A model generated the notes under the pieces. It was not told the DNA's origin. It worked only from the letters and a program-made list of their open reading frames with translations, and did no database searches. A DNA stretch of 64,000 nucleotides from Archilochus colubris (taxonomy: Eukaryota; Chordata; Aves; Apodiformes; Trochilidae), in NCBI GenBank assembly GCA_023079485.1, contig CM041083.1, forward strand, positions 140,877,052-140,941,051. The letters run 5' to 3'. Each line of letters starts with the position of its first letter. Positions within the stretch are counted from its first letter, which is position 1. The translations under genes were made by a program, and so were the position numbers. This document shows, piece after piece, positions 13,301 to 28,300 of this stretch.

Positions 13301-16300
13301 AAGCACTTAAATAACAGACAAAAGGAGGTAAAGTGTCAGTCTTGGTTGGGCAAACTCTATGCTCAGAGGTTTTGTCCCCTATAGAACAGACTTTTTTTGT
13401 TTCCATCTCAGGTTCCCCTTCTACCCCCACTCACTTCCTCCAGCCTGTTTAGTCAGAGTAAGATTGCTCCCATACCCTCTGGATGGACATTTTATGGGTT
13501 TGGGGGTTTGTTTTCTTTTCCTCTCCTGAGAAAATACCATTTCACAGGGTACAGAGGAGACTTAGTCTCTCAGGGTTTTTCTCTTTTTGAGTGGGTGTAG
13601 GAAGTTGCAGGCAGGGCATATCAACACTTAGGGACCAGATGTTCTCGTGAAATTCATTGTTTCTCCTCCCACTCTCTGCTGTTTCTTTCAGAGACTGCAG
13701 TCTGACCAGTTTTAGAGTAATACTTGCTATAATATTGCCTTCTAAAAACCCCAGGGAAAAAGTAATCTTTTAGACTCTGGGGTCTGTACGTTACAATTTT
13801 TAAAATGCTGCTTCTGCTTTGTACTCTAAGCACACGAAGCAATAATTCCAGAATTTACATGCATGCATTGCTTACTGTGTAGTGTGTGATCTACTTTAAG
13901 TTGTTAGTTCCTCTCCTGCAGATCATTTGAACTATTTTTTTTTTCTGTAAAGTTGCTGTGGGGGAACAGAACACTCCCTGGCTGCCTGTGTTTGAAAGTG
14001 TTATTGCTAGTGGACATCTTGAAAGAATTCGGATACACTAGAAACCAGTAGCTTGTAAATATTTGGTAGATTTTAAGTTTGTCTGTGTAAATAAACTTCT
14101 CAAAAAATTCCTCTTCTCCTGAAACTGCTTTTAGCCATCTGACTTGGTTAGCAAGATAGTAACCAAACAGATATGCAGAGAGAAGAGGTTGAATTTTCAG
14201 GGAAGTCTTTTCCTTTTGAGGAATTCTTGCCTTGCAAAAAGACTTAAATTAGAGTTGGAAGAATGGAACACAGCAGGCATGCAATGTGAGCTGATGATAT
14301 GTCTAGGGCAAGAAACTTGATGCATGAGACACTGTTGAGAGATACAAGGTTCAGAGGATTTAAAAGTGACGTCCTCTGCGGTTGCATAAGGGCAGATAAA
14401 CCTTTAGTAGGACTATCAACATTCATTCCTTGACAAGCCTACTGTGACTTGCTGGAGACTAGAAAGGTTATGGAAATATATTCATAACTGAGTGACTTTG
14501 ACCCTTATCCAAATAAAAGTTAGTATAATAATAATATTAATTATTTGAAAGCCTATATTTTTTTCCTGTAAGTCTTTTTTTCCCCAAAGCATAAGGCATA
14601 TTCAGACCGCAACTTACGTGCAAAATTCTCAGCTAAGCTTGTTTTAAATTAAAAATACTTCTCACAGGAAACCTTAGAATACGTAGGGAAACAACTACCC
14701 TGGAGCTGGACACTGTTGCTCCCAGGTGGTTGTTACAGCATTAATCTGCACATGCCAGGTTAGACACAGTACTTCTACTGTGAATCTCAGCGCAGGTACT
14801 TCGCATCCTAATGTTAAAGAGAGGTGAAGGGGAAGGAAGTATCACCTAGAGATACATGCCAGAACCTCCCAAATGTGAGGGACCAGGTGCCAAAAATTGT
14901 GCAGGTTTGAGTCAATGCACTGATTACACAGAGCAGTAGAACTGCCTCAATGTTTTGAGTATCCACACAGAACTATAGTTTAGGTGCAACAAGTTTGTAA
15001 CCTTGACGCACTGAGAGACTGTGCAGACATTCAGCCTAACTCTGTAAAATTGATGCTTAGCTGCTAGTAATCTCAGATTATTATAGATTTATATGTTGGA
15101 AGGGACCTTAGAGATCATCTAGTCCTACTTTTCTTGGCAAAAGCACAGTCTAGACATAGTGGTCCAGCACCCTATCCAGATGAGTCTTAAAAACATCCAA
15201 TGCTGGGGAATTTGCCACTTCCCTGAGGCTGCTATTCCAATGGCTCTCACTGTGAAAAATTTTATTTGTGTTCAATTGGAATCTTCCCAGGGGTAACTTT
15301 TAGATTAAGATAGAACAGACAGTATGGAGTTCTTAAATATATTTGAGATTTTTTCCTTTGGTGTTAATTTTATCTGTATTTTTCTATTATGTGGGATAGC
15401 CAAACAGCCTCTTGAACCTTCATTAATATGAATAGTGGAAACAGTACTGATGATTTTTTCCACAAGTGTTTAGTGGAGGTGAATTGTAAGGCTCCAGAAA
15501 ATCTAAGGGAAGTTTGTCTCTTCGCTCTTTGGAAATCACTGTTGTACAGTTTTGAGAGTTTTTAACTCATAGGCTTGAGGTGAAGAAACCTACAAAATTG
15601 AATAAAGGCTGGGATTAATATTGTATTTTTAATTTGTTTATTATATGTCTTTTTAAATTACTTGTTTTTATTACAGAGTTGATCTTTGGAATGCCAGTAA
15701 CCTGAAGTTTGGAGACGAGTTTCTAGGAGAACTGAGACTCCCTTTGAAATTTCTCCGACAGTCTAGTTCTTATGAAGCATGGTATTTGACATTTTTATTT
15801 TGGAGAATAAGTAGAAACATATGTCTGCTGTGAAGACTTAAGAGTAATTACTGCTATGTGATAAAGTTTAAATGGATTTAATTTGTATCTTTTTTTTGTA
15901 AGCAAGCCAAAACAATCTTAGCAAATGTAAGAACAAGACGTTTTGATAATGTGATTAGAGATTTCAGTCTGCCTGTATTGCACATGGGAGTTATAATATG
16001 ATAATATTTACTGTAGTTCATCATCAGTGCCATAGTTTTAGTGTGGGAGTTTTTGGTCATATGTACTTAAACCTCTGTTATCAGAACTTTCCATGTTGTA
16101 GTGGGTGCAAAATAGACTGACAAACTTAATTTAAAAGTCTTCTTCAGAACTTCTAAGAATTTTATATGTATACAAATATTGTCTGTGTCTATACATTTTA
16201 TCTAAAATCATGCATAACCTGAGATAATATATTTTCATCACAAATTTCTGTCTTTTTTGCATATCAGGTATTTCCTGCAGCCCAGAGATAATGGTAACAA

Positions 16301-19300
16301 GTCACTGAAACCTGATGACCTTGGTTCCTTAAGGTTAAATGTGGTTTACACTGAGGACCATGTTTTTTCCTCCGACTATTACAGTCCACTTAGAGACCTC
16401 CTACTCAAATCTGCAGATGTCGAGGTAATTTGCTTGCATTGCTTGTTGTTTGCCTGCAGATCATCCTTACAGGGGGCTCTCTGAATTGTTTGTCACTATC
16501 TCACTGGCACCATAGTTGTGCAATTACCAGAAGCTTCAGCTTCTTCCTTTTCAGACCTGAAGGCCTCGTTGAGCTCTGCATGTCCCTGGTGCTTGTTTTC
16601 AATCCTTGCAGAGAAGATCTTTATCTGCATGCAGTATGGTGGGTGAAGGCACACCCAGGAACACCAGTGGTTTTAGCAGCAGCATATTCTCTGTGGCTAA
16701 CTAATTTTACATGTGAAAATGCAAAGCTTCTGTTTGATCAATTGGTTTCCCTTTAGTGGAGAGGAACAGGTTTGCTTGCGTAACTAAAAAAACCCACCAA
16801 ACCCAGACCAAGAGCTAATCCTGAAATGTGAGAGGGTTGGACCATGAGTGCCATCTTGCATACTGTTAGCAGTTGTAACAAGTTATTTTATTTTTTCAGT
16901 ACAAGAACTGGGTTCTGTACTTTGTGTGGCTTGAAACTGACAAGGGTTAGAGTTCTCTTCCTCTTCACTTGCTTCCCAGGCAACAGTGACATTCAGTGAA
17001 AAGACATCTATTAAAAACGTGAGCAAAAAAAGATACTGTACTGTAACAGTTTTTAAATTGCTGCCCTCTTGTGATCAGCACTTAGAGCCAACAAAAACTG
17101 GAATGTAACATCCACCCATGTTATGCACAGGCAGGTTTGGGTAACTGGCCATTGCAACTGGTGTGTGGGGTTCTGCATGAAGGAGGTGATGGGAAAAGAA
17201 AGGATGCTTGTTCTGGAAAGATCTCTCAAAGTTTTTGTTTCTTTCCACTGTTCAGCCTGTTTCAGCATCAGCTGCACACATTTTGGGTGAAGTTTGCAGA
17301 GAAAAACAGGAAGCAGCCATACCTCTTGTCAGGCTTTTCTTACACTATGGCAGAATTGTGCCTTTCATAAGTGCCATTGCGAATGCTGAAGTGAAGAGAA
17401 CTCAGTAAGTACCAAAAACCAGATTGTTATCAAACGTATGTGCTCTGCATTAGGATCCTCCACTCAATTTCTAGAACTAGAGTTTAGTCATTTCAAAAGA
17501 AACTGTTGGAGATGTTCCTGTTCTTCCCAGCTGAGTAGCAAGAGTTCTTTTTATAAACACAATCAGTGCTCTGGCAATCTGGTGCATTTGATTCTAGGAG
17601 GAATTCCTGTAATGCTTTGTGAAGTCTGCTTGCAAGACTTGTAAGGTCTGAGAACAGGGATTTTCACTCTTCTCAGTCTGAATTTTATTTTAGCATAACT
17701 ATGTAATCCTGTATTTCCTTCAACTGTTCATGTGAAATAATTTCAGCTTCATAGTGTGCTAATAAGCTGTTTAGTGCTGGCTAAAAATGTCTGTTAAATT
17801 TGTTCAAAACAAAAAGCAAGTTTCTTCTTAGTCATGAATATTCAAGGCAAGCTGTGTGTCTAATCTTTCCAATTAGAGGGCTCAGGAACAAAGATGTGAT
17901 TGGATCTGGCAGTGGACAGCAGAAAACAAAATTTTTTTTCTGGTCATTTTTTGTAAGTCCCTTGTTTGACTTACTGCTGTGTTGATAGTTTAGTAGTGTA
18001 AGATCTAATTTTCACACCAAGCAGTTTCTAGTCAACTTTTCATGCCATAATCTTCATGCCTATGTAGTCATGCTCTTGACTGATATTAGAAGGAACAATT
18101 TGGAGTCCAGGAGAATGACAGATATCTATGCTAAAATAGCAGAGTAGCAGCTCCCTCAGTACAAAATAAAGTATTTCCATGGGTTGGCTTTTCTTAGAAT
18201 GTCTGACAGATAGAGTGTTTTCCTTCTAGGTAGGTGTATTTTTTTTGTGCAGCAGGTTGGCTGAAACATGTTGGTTGCTGAGGAGATTTGCTGTTCTCTA
18301 GTCAGTCATATTCCTGTGATAAAACAAAAAGATGGTGCTTGTTTTCAAGTCTCTGGCATTTGTGACAGACAATGAGCTTACTTTTTTTACGAAACAAAAT
18401 TCTAGCAGGGTAATGCATCCTGTTATTCACTGCTTCTAAATGGGTACAACTGTAGTAAGCCATAAACAGTAGAAAAGACATCAATGTAAATACAACAAGC
18501 AAACAATGTCATATCCAAATCTGATTTGTTGTCAGTAGGCACAGGTTTTGACTGTATGGGTTTAGGTGAGGTCATTGATTATCTGCATGACATAAATGGC
18601 TATACGAGGAATTGAAGATACAAAATCAATATGAAATGACTTGCATTCTCAAAGTGCAAGTTATACTAAAAAAAACCTACAAAAGTAATACTAAAAAAAC
18701 TGCAGCTAGCTGAAGCTTAAGTAATCACAGTGACCATATGGCTAGTACAGGAAGAATTCAGTCAAAATAACCTTTCAGAAAAATGTGAAAGTCTGCATGG
18801 CATCACCTATTCATGCAGCTCTTGGGGCACAATTGGGATCTGCCCTGTATTTAATCACATAAGTGATCACAGGACAGTCCTGTAAGTCACTTAGAAAAAC
18901 AGCTATGTCAGTGGGGCTGGTGTTTTCATTTCCCTCACAGCTTACAAGTACTCATTTTGTAGGAGAAGTTGGTAGATCACATGTAATAATATCCAGTGTT
19001 GTTTAGAGACTGAAATGACTGCCTCCTTCCCTTCCTCAAATTAACACTGATTAGTAGCATGGGAAAGTGGGTGCATTTCCCCCTTTGATTTTTAAAACCC
19101 TTTGATTTAACCTGTGTGTTGCCATGCACACTGTGCTAATACAAAGACAAAAATCTGTGGTTCCTCCAGACCCACCGTGACTGCTGCTTTTCTGTTATAA
19201 CATGGAAGTGCCCTAAGTGCTCTGTCACTGCATTTAATGGCAGGCTGGTGTCAAAGGAAGTTTTTGTTTCTGCATTCAAAATCAGATTTCCATCACCTTT

Positions 19301-22300
19301 CATTGCTTCTTATATTTCCATATATTAGCAGTTTATCATGAAGAGTCTAAACTGCAGCAAATTGTTCATTTTCAGAGATCCAAACACCATTTTCAGAGGA
19401 AACTCATTAACTTCCAAGTGCATTGATGAGACAATGAAACTGGCAGGGATGCATTATCTGCAAGTTACACTAAAGCCAATTATAGATGAGGTAAGAGCAG
19501 TTTAGACTATTTATTTGATACAATGTCACTGTACAAGACCTTCAGGGAGCAGGTACCATTTATTCCTTCCCATTTTAAAATAACTGTGTAGAAATGATGC
19601 TTCAGAGTCTGTCTTCTGTTAAAATCCCACGTGTTAATTTAGCCACACCTGAGTCACCCAATTCAGAAACAGTTGGATTGTGTTAAGGGAAAAATTGTTA
19701 TTTATTTAACTAAATTATGCTGTTTTATAGAATCTAACTTTTATTGGTTCTGAGAAATCGATGAAGTAATAACTTAGATGAATATAGAACATAGCTTCTG
19801 GCAGAACGTTTCTGCCATAAGTAATACATTTCATCCAGTGGGTATAAAGGAACAAAATTATTCTTAAATAATTGTGGTTTTGATTCATGTACTGTAACTG
19901 TGGTTTAATATCTACCCAGTCCAGAAGAGTGGGTGTGGGTATTTTAGTGCAGCAATTGGGCAATACTTTCAGACAACAGACTTCCTTTAAATGATATGAC
20001 AGTTTCCTTGACTGTTATTTTAATGTTTCATAAAAAAATGTCAAGTTACTAAAGAATATAGATAGGCTTTCAAAGTTGACTTCTTTGGTGAAATAGAGTG
20101 TTTCTTGAATAGCCTTGCTTGAGAGAGTCTAACTAAAAATACATTTCATTTGAAGGGTAGAACAAATTACTGCTACTTTTTTGGAAAAAAAGAAAGATCA
20201 TATTTAATTTGCCTTCAATGTATTGTGAAAAGAAAAAAATACAATTTATAAAGCTGTCTTTTTTGCCTTTTACCCTAAAAAAACTTAACAGATTATGCTT
20301 TTTACTAAACTTCTTATACCTGAAGGTAAATGAATATATCAATTGTTTGCTATACTTTTTTCTAGATCTGCCAGGTTCATAAACCTTGTGAAATTGATCC
20401 TGTGAAATTGAAAGATGGAGAAAACCTGGAAAATAACAGGGTATGTGTTAGATTTTGAAGATGTAATTCCTGTTTACACTATCAAGTTTAGCTGTGATCC
20501 TTGGATGTTTGGTGTTCAAATAAGTTATTAGAATTTATTAGAATACCCTGAAAACTTTCTTAACATCATGATCTTTTATAATTGTGTTACATTCTGCCAT
20601 AAATACAGTGTCTATACATTGTTAATCACTTCTCCCCCTGTCCTTGAGGACAAGGATAACTTACCCTGTGGCTTTACTGAAGATGTAGAGAATGCCCCTA
20701 TGAAGAGGAGCAATGTACCATGCAGCTCTATCACTTGATGCTTGTTTCTGAGAGCAATAATCTTTTTACTCTTGTAATTGAATATGTACCTTTACCCAAC
20801 AGAGTACCATTGACTTTGAGATGGTTTTGCAAGCATATAATGTTGAAAGGGAGAATCTTTAATGATGCTGTTATGAACAAAATATATACGGGAATAATAA
20901 CCACTTCCCATAGCAGAATATATTACTAATTTTTATGAAAATCATTGCATTTTTCAGGAAAATTTGAGGCAATATGTTGATCGCATTTTTACTGTAATTA
21001 CAAAATCTGGTGTAAGCTGCCCCACAGTGATGTGTGATATTTTCTTTTCACTGAGAGAATCAGCTGCCAAGCGTTTTCAAGGTGAGTTTCTATATATTGT
21101 TTTATTTTCCATTCATTGTTTTAAACGCAGGTGCAGTCTAGCAGTCTGCATGATCCTTGATGGATTTTAGTCAGTGAACAGCATCTTACCCAAAATACCA
21201 TTTGAACTATTATTAATGGATTTTTTTTCTTTGATTATTCAATCCACAAAGAACATGACTTCGATTGTGATGCATTTTCCTTAAGTATCTTTCAAAATAA
21301 AACAGAGTTTAAAAAGAGAGATGGTATGTATTTGTGGTTTCAATATTTGCTAAGTATGCTTACTTTTCAAATGTTCAGGTTTTTGTAATGGCTCATTCTG
21401 CAGATCCTGTGCAGCTGAATTATTTTCTGCTCACATGCCAATCTGTAATAAAGGCCAATCTATAAATTATTTGAGTCATTGCAAGCTCATTGCCCTAGGA
21501 GGCCCATGTGCTGCAAAGCTTTATTGGCTGTCAAGAGAGAATTCTTTCTGCTCCCTCCTCGTTTTGGCTTTGGGAGATTGAGCATGCAATATAAAACAGA
21601 AATTCTGCAAAATTACCAAACTATGTATTTTTATGAAGGGAAGCAGATTACAGTAAGGAAATTTTAGAGTAATACAAATTCAGCTTTTAAACCGTTGCTC
21701 CATAGTAGGGGAGCTCAAACAGAAAGTCATTGATTTTGCTGTCGTGCTCTTTATTTTATATAAAAATAAATAAACAGTATCTTTAGTAATTACCAACTTT
21801 AATAGATATATTAAATCTTGTAAAGCCATTGTGCTCAAGATTATAACTGGGTAATGGAGAGTTGGCCTCTGTGGTGAACGTTTCATTAACTATTTAAGTT
21901 TGTCATCATACTCCAATTGCATAGATGGAATAGCAGCTGTCTGTATGAAATTCCCTTTGTGGAGGAAAAGTGAATAGTGTTCTCTGTGTAGCCTATGCTG
22001 TGAACTCACTTCTTTTCAAAAGGCTGTCTTTTCAAAAGACATTTTCTTGGTTTGTGCTTGCTGATCTCTGGCTCCAAATCCTCCATCATCAGTTAATCCG
22101 GTAACACGCAAATATGTACATTTCCAGCACATGCTTAAATTAGATTTCTGAAGGCATTCTGATAATTTTAAAAGGTTTTTAAGGAAGCATTATTGAAATG
22201 CTGAGGAGAGGTCTTTTTTTCAATAGGTGACCTAGATGTGAGGTATACAGCTGTTAGCAGCTTTATTTTCCTGAGATTCTTTGCTCCTGCCATTCTTTCT

Positions 22301-25300
22301 CCAAACCTCTTCCAGCTTACACCACACCACCCAGTAAGTACTGTATAAACGTTTTCTAGCTATTTATATGGTTCTGTCACGATATTTGGTCTGTCAATCA
22401 AGATTCTTTCTTCAGTTCCTTTAATAGCCTGTGGGAAAAGTATCTTTGTTAGTTCAGAGATCTGCAATGTCTGTCTTGGATATGAAGCATATGTTGGTAA
22501 CTGTTATGTGAAGGACTTGGGAGATATGGGAGGGACAGTGAATTTTAAGGACAAACAAAGTAGGTGATTTAAGCTGCTGCAGAAAAGATGGTCACTGCTT
22601 CACTTGTGCTGCATTGCATTAATGCTGGATTGACTCTCAGCAACATTAGAAATGTTTTGGATGCTAAGCAATTAATACAAGACTTCTAATAGTTTCTACT
22701 GGGAGGGGGAAGGACATGGACAATCATCAAGACAGAAATCTCTATTTTTATTTTGCAAGTGATTGCTTTTTGTTCTCTGAAGAGCAATAGGTAGCTATGA
22801 AGCATGGTGGCTTAAGAGTCGGAAGCCTTTAAAATAATTTTTTTTTACTGTAGTATTTTGTTTGGTGTTTTCTAATTTTATGTTATTGTTCTGCAAGTGG
22901 AACAGCAAAGAAGAAATGTACTTTACCTTCCTCTTGCATTACTTAAATAGCTAGTCCAAATACTATTGTTTTCTTTCCTAGGATCCTCAGACTTCTCGAA
23001 CTTTGACACTTATCTCTAAAACCATTCAAACACTAGGCAGCCTATCAAAATCTAAATCTGTAAGTATACCATTTTCATTTAAAAGCTTAATTTAGGAAAG
23101 AGATTATCTTTTTTAATCTTTTCTCACTTGTAATTAAGCCTTTAAAATGCTGGAGTTGCAGTAGGCTTATGCAAAACTGGTTATTGTTGCTTTGAATATA
23201 AGCCTCTCATTCTCACAGGAAAACTAAGTCTGTCTTAATCTGAATGAGATTTCAGGAAATCAAAAATTGTGTGACCAGTGTAGAAATCCATTACAGGGCT
23301 TTTCATCACTTCCTTCTGGAAGAAATACAGTGATCAGGAAAACCCCATGAAATTATCTACTTGCCTCTGGTATATGCTAGCAGCTCTGCAAGGCTTTGCA
23401 GATTGTTCCAGCAAATTAAAGCTCAACTGAGAAGAAATGTGCAGTAAGGGGAAGGGCTTTTATTTTCATAATAGCTCAGTTTTCTGCCAGCCAAGTGGTG
23501 AGACTAGATCTTGATGGCCATGCTCTTGATGTTTGATTGAGGTGAAACCTGCATGCCTAAAGCAGCAGACTGCTGTATCTGGTGATGGTTTGGGGGTGCT
23601 GGATAGTTTGGGGTGGCCTAGTTTGGATTCACTCAGGCAATTGTAGATGAATCTGTACCTCAATTACAAATCCTTTGAGACAATAGAACTCCTTCTCACC
23701 ACTTTGTCAGCTTCTTTTAGGACCAAGTTTAAAAGGCAAAGCAAAAGCTTGAGACTTCCGAAGAATGCATTTTTAACTGAAGTAACTGAACTTCTGAAAT
23801 ACATTCTGATACCTTTTTGAAATAAAAAATTGGTACTACTGAATGTATGCTGTAAAAGATGAAAGTAGGGCTTTGCTTATTTTACCTCTGACCAGAAAAA
23901 ACCCCCACTCTTATCTGGGTTGGCTTTCCTTATGGTCTACTGCTGTTAACAATAATATTTTCTGTATAAACCGTATTATGATACATGTTGTTTTGGCTTT
24001 GCATTTCAGGCCAATTTCAAGGAATCCTACATGGCTACTTTCTATGATTATTTCAATGAGCAGAAGTATGCAGATGCAGTAAAAAATGTGAGTAATGCAT
24101 GTGAATGTTCTGAAAATCCTACTGTTGTTGAAGCTGAAGCTTGGAATCCTAGAGTGTAATGCATGAAGTTTTTAAACCAGAAAGCATGGGCTGGGAAACA
24201 CAGATTCCTGATAGCTGTAATATTCAAGAAACTAGCATCAAATTGTGTTAATTTCAGTAGTGGAATCTACTTCTACTTAATAGCTAGGTTGGATAAACAG
24301 GCTGCTGCATAGAGCTTGAGACATGTGCATGCTTCACAGGATGCTGTAGATCTGTGAAGAAAATTGGTTAGTCCAAAAGGAAGTGAAAGATTTAACAAAA
24401 GAGAAGCACAAGAAGTGTTGGTTATCTGCAGTTTTTCTACTTAAGAGCATTTGTGCTATTTTTAGTTTATAAGCCAGGAAAACTCCCAAATTGCTCAAGC
24501 TCCTGCCATTACCTTCTATTTAGCTACTTTTACAATACTTTCTTGTGGTGCTGTACAAATGTTAAAGATGTTAATTTGGGAAGTGTGGTACTGATATCCT
24601 TATGGTTTTTATTCTATTTTATTTAGTTTCTAGATCTAATTTCATCTTCGGGAAGGAGAGATCACAAGAGCATAGAGCAACCTATATTGCTGAAAGAAGG
24701 GTAAGCATACATGTGCAACAGAACCCTGTACTTGTGTGCTTGCTACCATTCTAAGGCAGCTATCTTTTTTTTCCTGCCACCCCTGTTCCATCTGTGTGTT
24801 CAGAGAAGAATGTAGGAAGATTCTTATGTTGCTATTTCTACTCTCTGTGCCTGCTATAGCTGATTTTAACACCTTTTAATTTGATTTAAACATCTTAATA
24901 TTAGTATGTTTTTTAATAAGTGGAGGAAAAAGAAGCCAGGAGAACTCAATTAGCACAGCTAAGGCAAAATAAAAGTAAATCAGCACTGGTTAAAATTAAG
25001 TTGCAGGATTTTTTGTTGGTTTTTTTTTTCCTTAACTCCAGTGAACAAAAGCTGTACAGTTCCACTATGAAGGCAGATACTGAATATCTTAGTGAGGGCA
25101 AAGCCTGCAAATGGAATTTGCTTTTGCTGCTCTGTAATATCCATATGCTAATCATTATCACAGCCATTTCAAGGAAAATTTGTGATGCGCTTGGAACAGG
25201 TTCTGATTTTAGTACTTTTCCTTTTTTTTTTAAAGCATGTTCCATATGTCATATTAGTTTCAGAGACTAATTGTTGGCATTTTCTGTGCTACAAAATCAG

Positions 25301-28300
25301 ATGATCTTAATAATTTACTGTACTGTGCAATTAGATGCTTTGAGCTGGGAGGAAGAAAGTAAAAAAAAATAATCCAGATTCTTCTTGTCAGAGGTCAATA
25401 AGATGACCTACAATTTGAAAGTAAGCTTGCATGGTAGCTCCAAGTCATGCAAAAATTAGGTTTTCAGTGAAAACATAACTACCCCTTCTAGTTCACTTCT
25501 CTCATGAGTGTTTGTCCCTAGAAGCAAGTTTGTCTATTTTAATTCTGTACATTTGTCATTCTTTTGTTTTTAAAAATAAATGTATAGTTTGTAACATCTT
25601 TCCTCTAACTCTAAACCATTATTTTTTTCTGCCTGTCTTTCTTTTGTTCCTCTCTGATTTTTTTTCTGTCTTTTCTTGCTCGGCCTGTGGCTGCTGTTGT
25701 AAGGACTCTTAAACTAACAGTAAAGAAAGTTGATGGTAATAGTTCATGCAGGTAAGATTGTAGGGGCAGTTGGTGCTTTGCTGTAGCTACTGGCTGACAG
25801 CATGTTCTTCCTTTGTAGCAATAGACTTGTCTGACTTAACTTCAGGGAGGAAGTACTCTGTGTAACAGTCCTGAAATTCCTGTGTAAACCCAACAGAGAA
25901 CATTTTATCTATTTATTGATGCTGGCCTACTTTTTTTTTTTTTTTTTTTTTTTTTCCTTAAAACAGAAATCTGGTGTAAGTAGAGAATAAAGGACTTTTA
26001 TCTGTAGGCAGGGGTTCAAGAAGCACTAACATTTGCTTAGTATTCAGTGTACATCTCCTGATGAACTCACTGGAGGTGATTAAGAAGTTGCCATATGTTT
26101 TCTAGGCACTTCTTAGAAGTAGCATTCATGTAAATTGTTCTCAAGGTTAAGGACTGGCCTTCAGCTGCCTGGTTTTCCTGACAATTTTCATTATTGCCGT
26201 GTTATTTCATGGGGACTGCATGGGAATTTTCAGTCATTGCTCTGATTCTTCTCCAGATTTATTGACTAGGTAGCGAGGTTTCCATATTTCTTTGCAATGT
26301 TTTTGTTTGCTTTTGTTTTTTTAATCTAACTTTGCTTCTATTAAGATGGCAAGCTGTAGCATTTCTGCCTTTGAATGAATGTTGAGTACCAAAGATTAGT
26401 CAGTAGCACTTGGGTTTGCTGGCATTGATCATGCCATTGCTGCTTAACAGCTGTCTTCCTGCTTCTTTCCAAAATAAAGATAATTAAAAGGAGAACTAGT
26501 CCTGCCATTCTTGTAGGTGAAAGGGGCTTGTTGATGTTTCCAAGCAAGGCTATGTCAGATCCAGACTCAGCTGTACCATAAATATGAGAAGAAGCAGTAT
26601 TGCCCACCACCCAGCACTGAGTTGTCTTTCACCATAAGACTTTTTTCCACTTTGTGCTTCTGTTTGCTCTGACTTCTCACACATTCTGTTAATATTAGAA
26701 ACAAAGAAATCTTTCAAATTGAGCTTATAACTTCTGTGGTTTTGAATCCTCTGTGGAAAATAAAAGCACATTTTTCTCTTGGCTATGTTAGCTGTGAAGA
26801 TTTTAATTAGAAATTTGCTCATAGTTCTGCAATATGGAGTTTGCATTTTTCAAAGAGGAATCTGTAGGAGGTGGCAGTTTTAAATCACCTTTTAAGTGCT
26901 GGCAATGAGAAGGAAGAGAAAGCTAACAAGCATGTTGTCCAGCCCAGGGATACTGAAATTTATCTTAAACTTGAAATATGAAGACTACTGCCACTGGGCC
27001 TGATGATGACCTGAATCATATGGTTATATTAAATATTTCTCAAGTAATCCAAGTATAAGGACCAAGACAGTAACTATTGAAGTATTTTAAGAATGGGGGA
27101 GGTGTGTTACTATGTCTGGTTGAAAAACAATGTATAGGTGTAAACATTCCTTGAAAGCTGTGCCCACACAACTGGGAATGGGTGGCAGGCACCAGCCCAG
27201 CTGGGTATGAAACAGTTAAGGAACTGAAGTCTGAAGGAACTTGGGTTTCTGTTTGAGTGCTAAACAGACCTGTGGTTCAGTTAGATGCAATGTAGCTGTT
27301 TCTGACTGTAGGTACCAGAAGTTAGCAGCAGCAGTAGCTGTTTGGAGTGTTTTAGCTCTGCTATTGAAGCCAAATAATTTGCTGTTCTCTGTGCTCTTTG
27401 TGCTGTATAGTGCTTTCCTTCTTGATAAAAACTGCTCTGTAGTAAGTAGTTTTTACTGGCTCCATTATACAATCTTGTATTTTGCACAATAGTTAATGTA
27501 ATATGTACAGTGGCTGTTATGAACTCTCTACTGCTTATGTATCCACATTTTTTTTTCCACCAAAAGTGATGCTGAGCAGTATGAAGTCACCTGGCTCTCC
27601 AAAGTCACTGTGAAGCTTTTGGATTGATTTAGTGGTTAGGAAGATGCTGAGTGCATCACAGTTTATTGTAAGCTAAGCTTGAAATCAGTTAAAACTGACA
27701 AATCACTAAATGACCCCCCCCTCCTTTGCCAAAGAAGGGGGAGACAGGGGGCTCTACTTTCCAGCTGTCAGATTGCTTTATTTGTTGTTTATCAAAACAC
27801 ATTTCCAACTGCAGCATCAATGTGCAATTGCAAATGGAGCTGTGGAGCATCCTGGTTTTTGTTTCTAGAGCTTGAGAGTGACTAAAGCATGTGAAGGTAC
27901 TGTCCCTGTGCTCCAGAGGTCTTGTACCTGCCTTTTAATTGAACATACTCTAAACCCTTTCAGCTTTTTCACAGCTTAAAAAAGAAGTGATACAGCTTGT
28001 AAAGTTAACAGGGCAAGCTTAGCAGAGCTGTACTAACCATGCTCTGCCCTTTTTCTGCTGTCGTATGAAACCAATTAGCTGGATTTATAACTGAGGGAAG
28101 GGCAGAAGCTGCAGTTCAGCTAAATGACTAATGCCCCTATGTAGACTCCAAATCAAGCTACATGTCTTATCCCTTATCTAGATCTGCAGAAAGGCTTAAC
28201 TAACAGATACACTAAACCTATCCAAATGTGACTTTTCCTTTTCTTGTCAAGACCAGGCCTCAATAATTAGAAAACATTGTGTGTCCCTTCCTAAAGCTTT

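Noticed and set aside
22025..22041. Short palindrome TGTCTTTTCAAAAGACA
   Set aside because: Eight-base arms in an AT-rich intron are expected by chance, and nothing nearby suggests a function.
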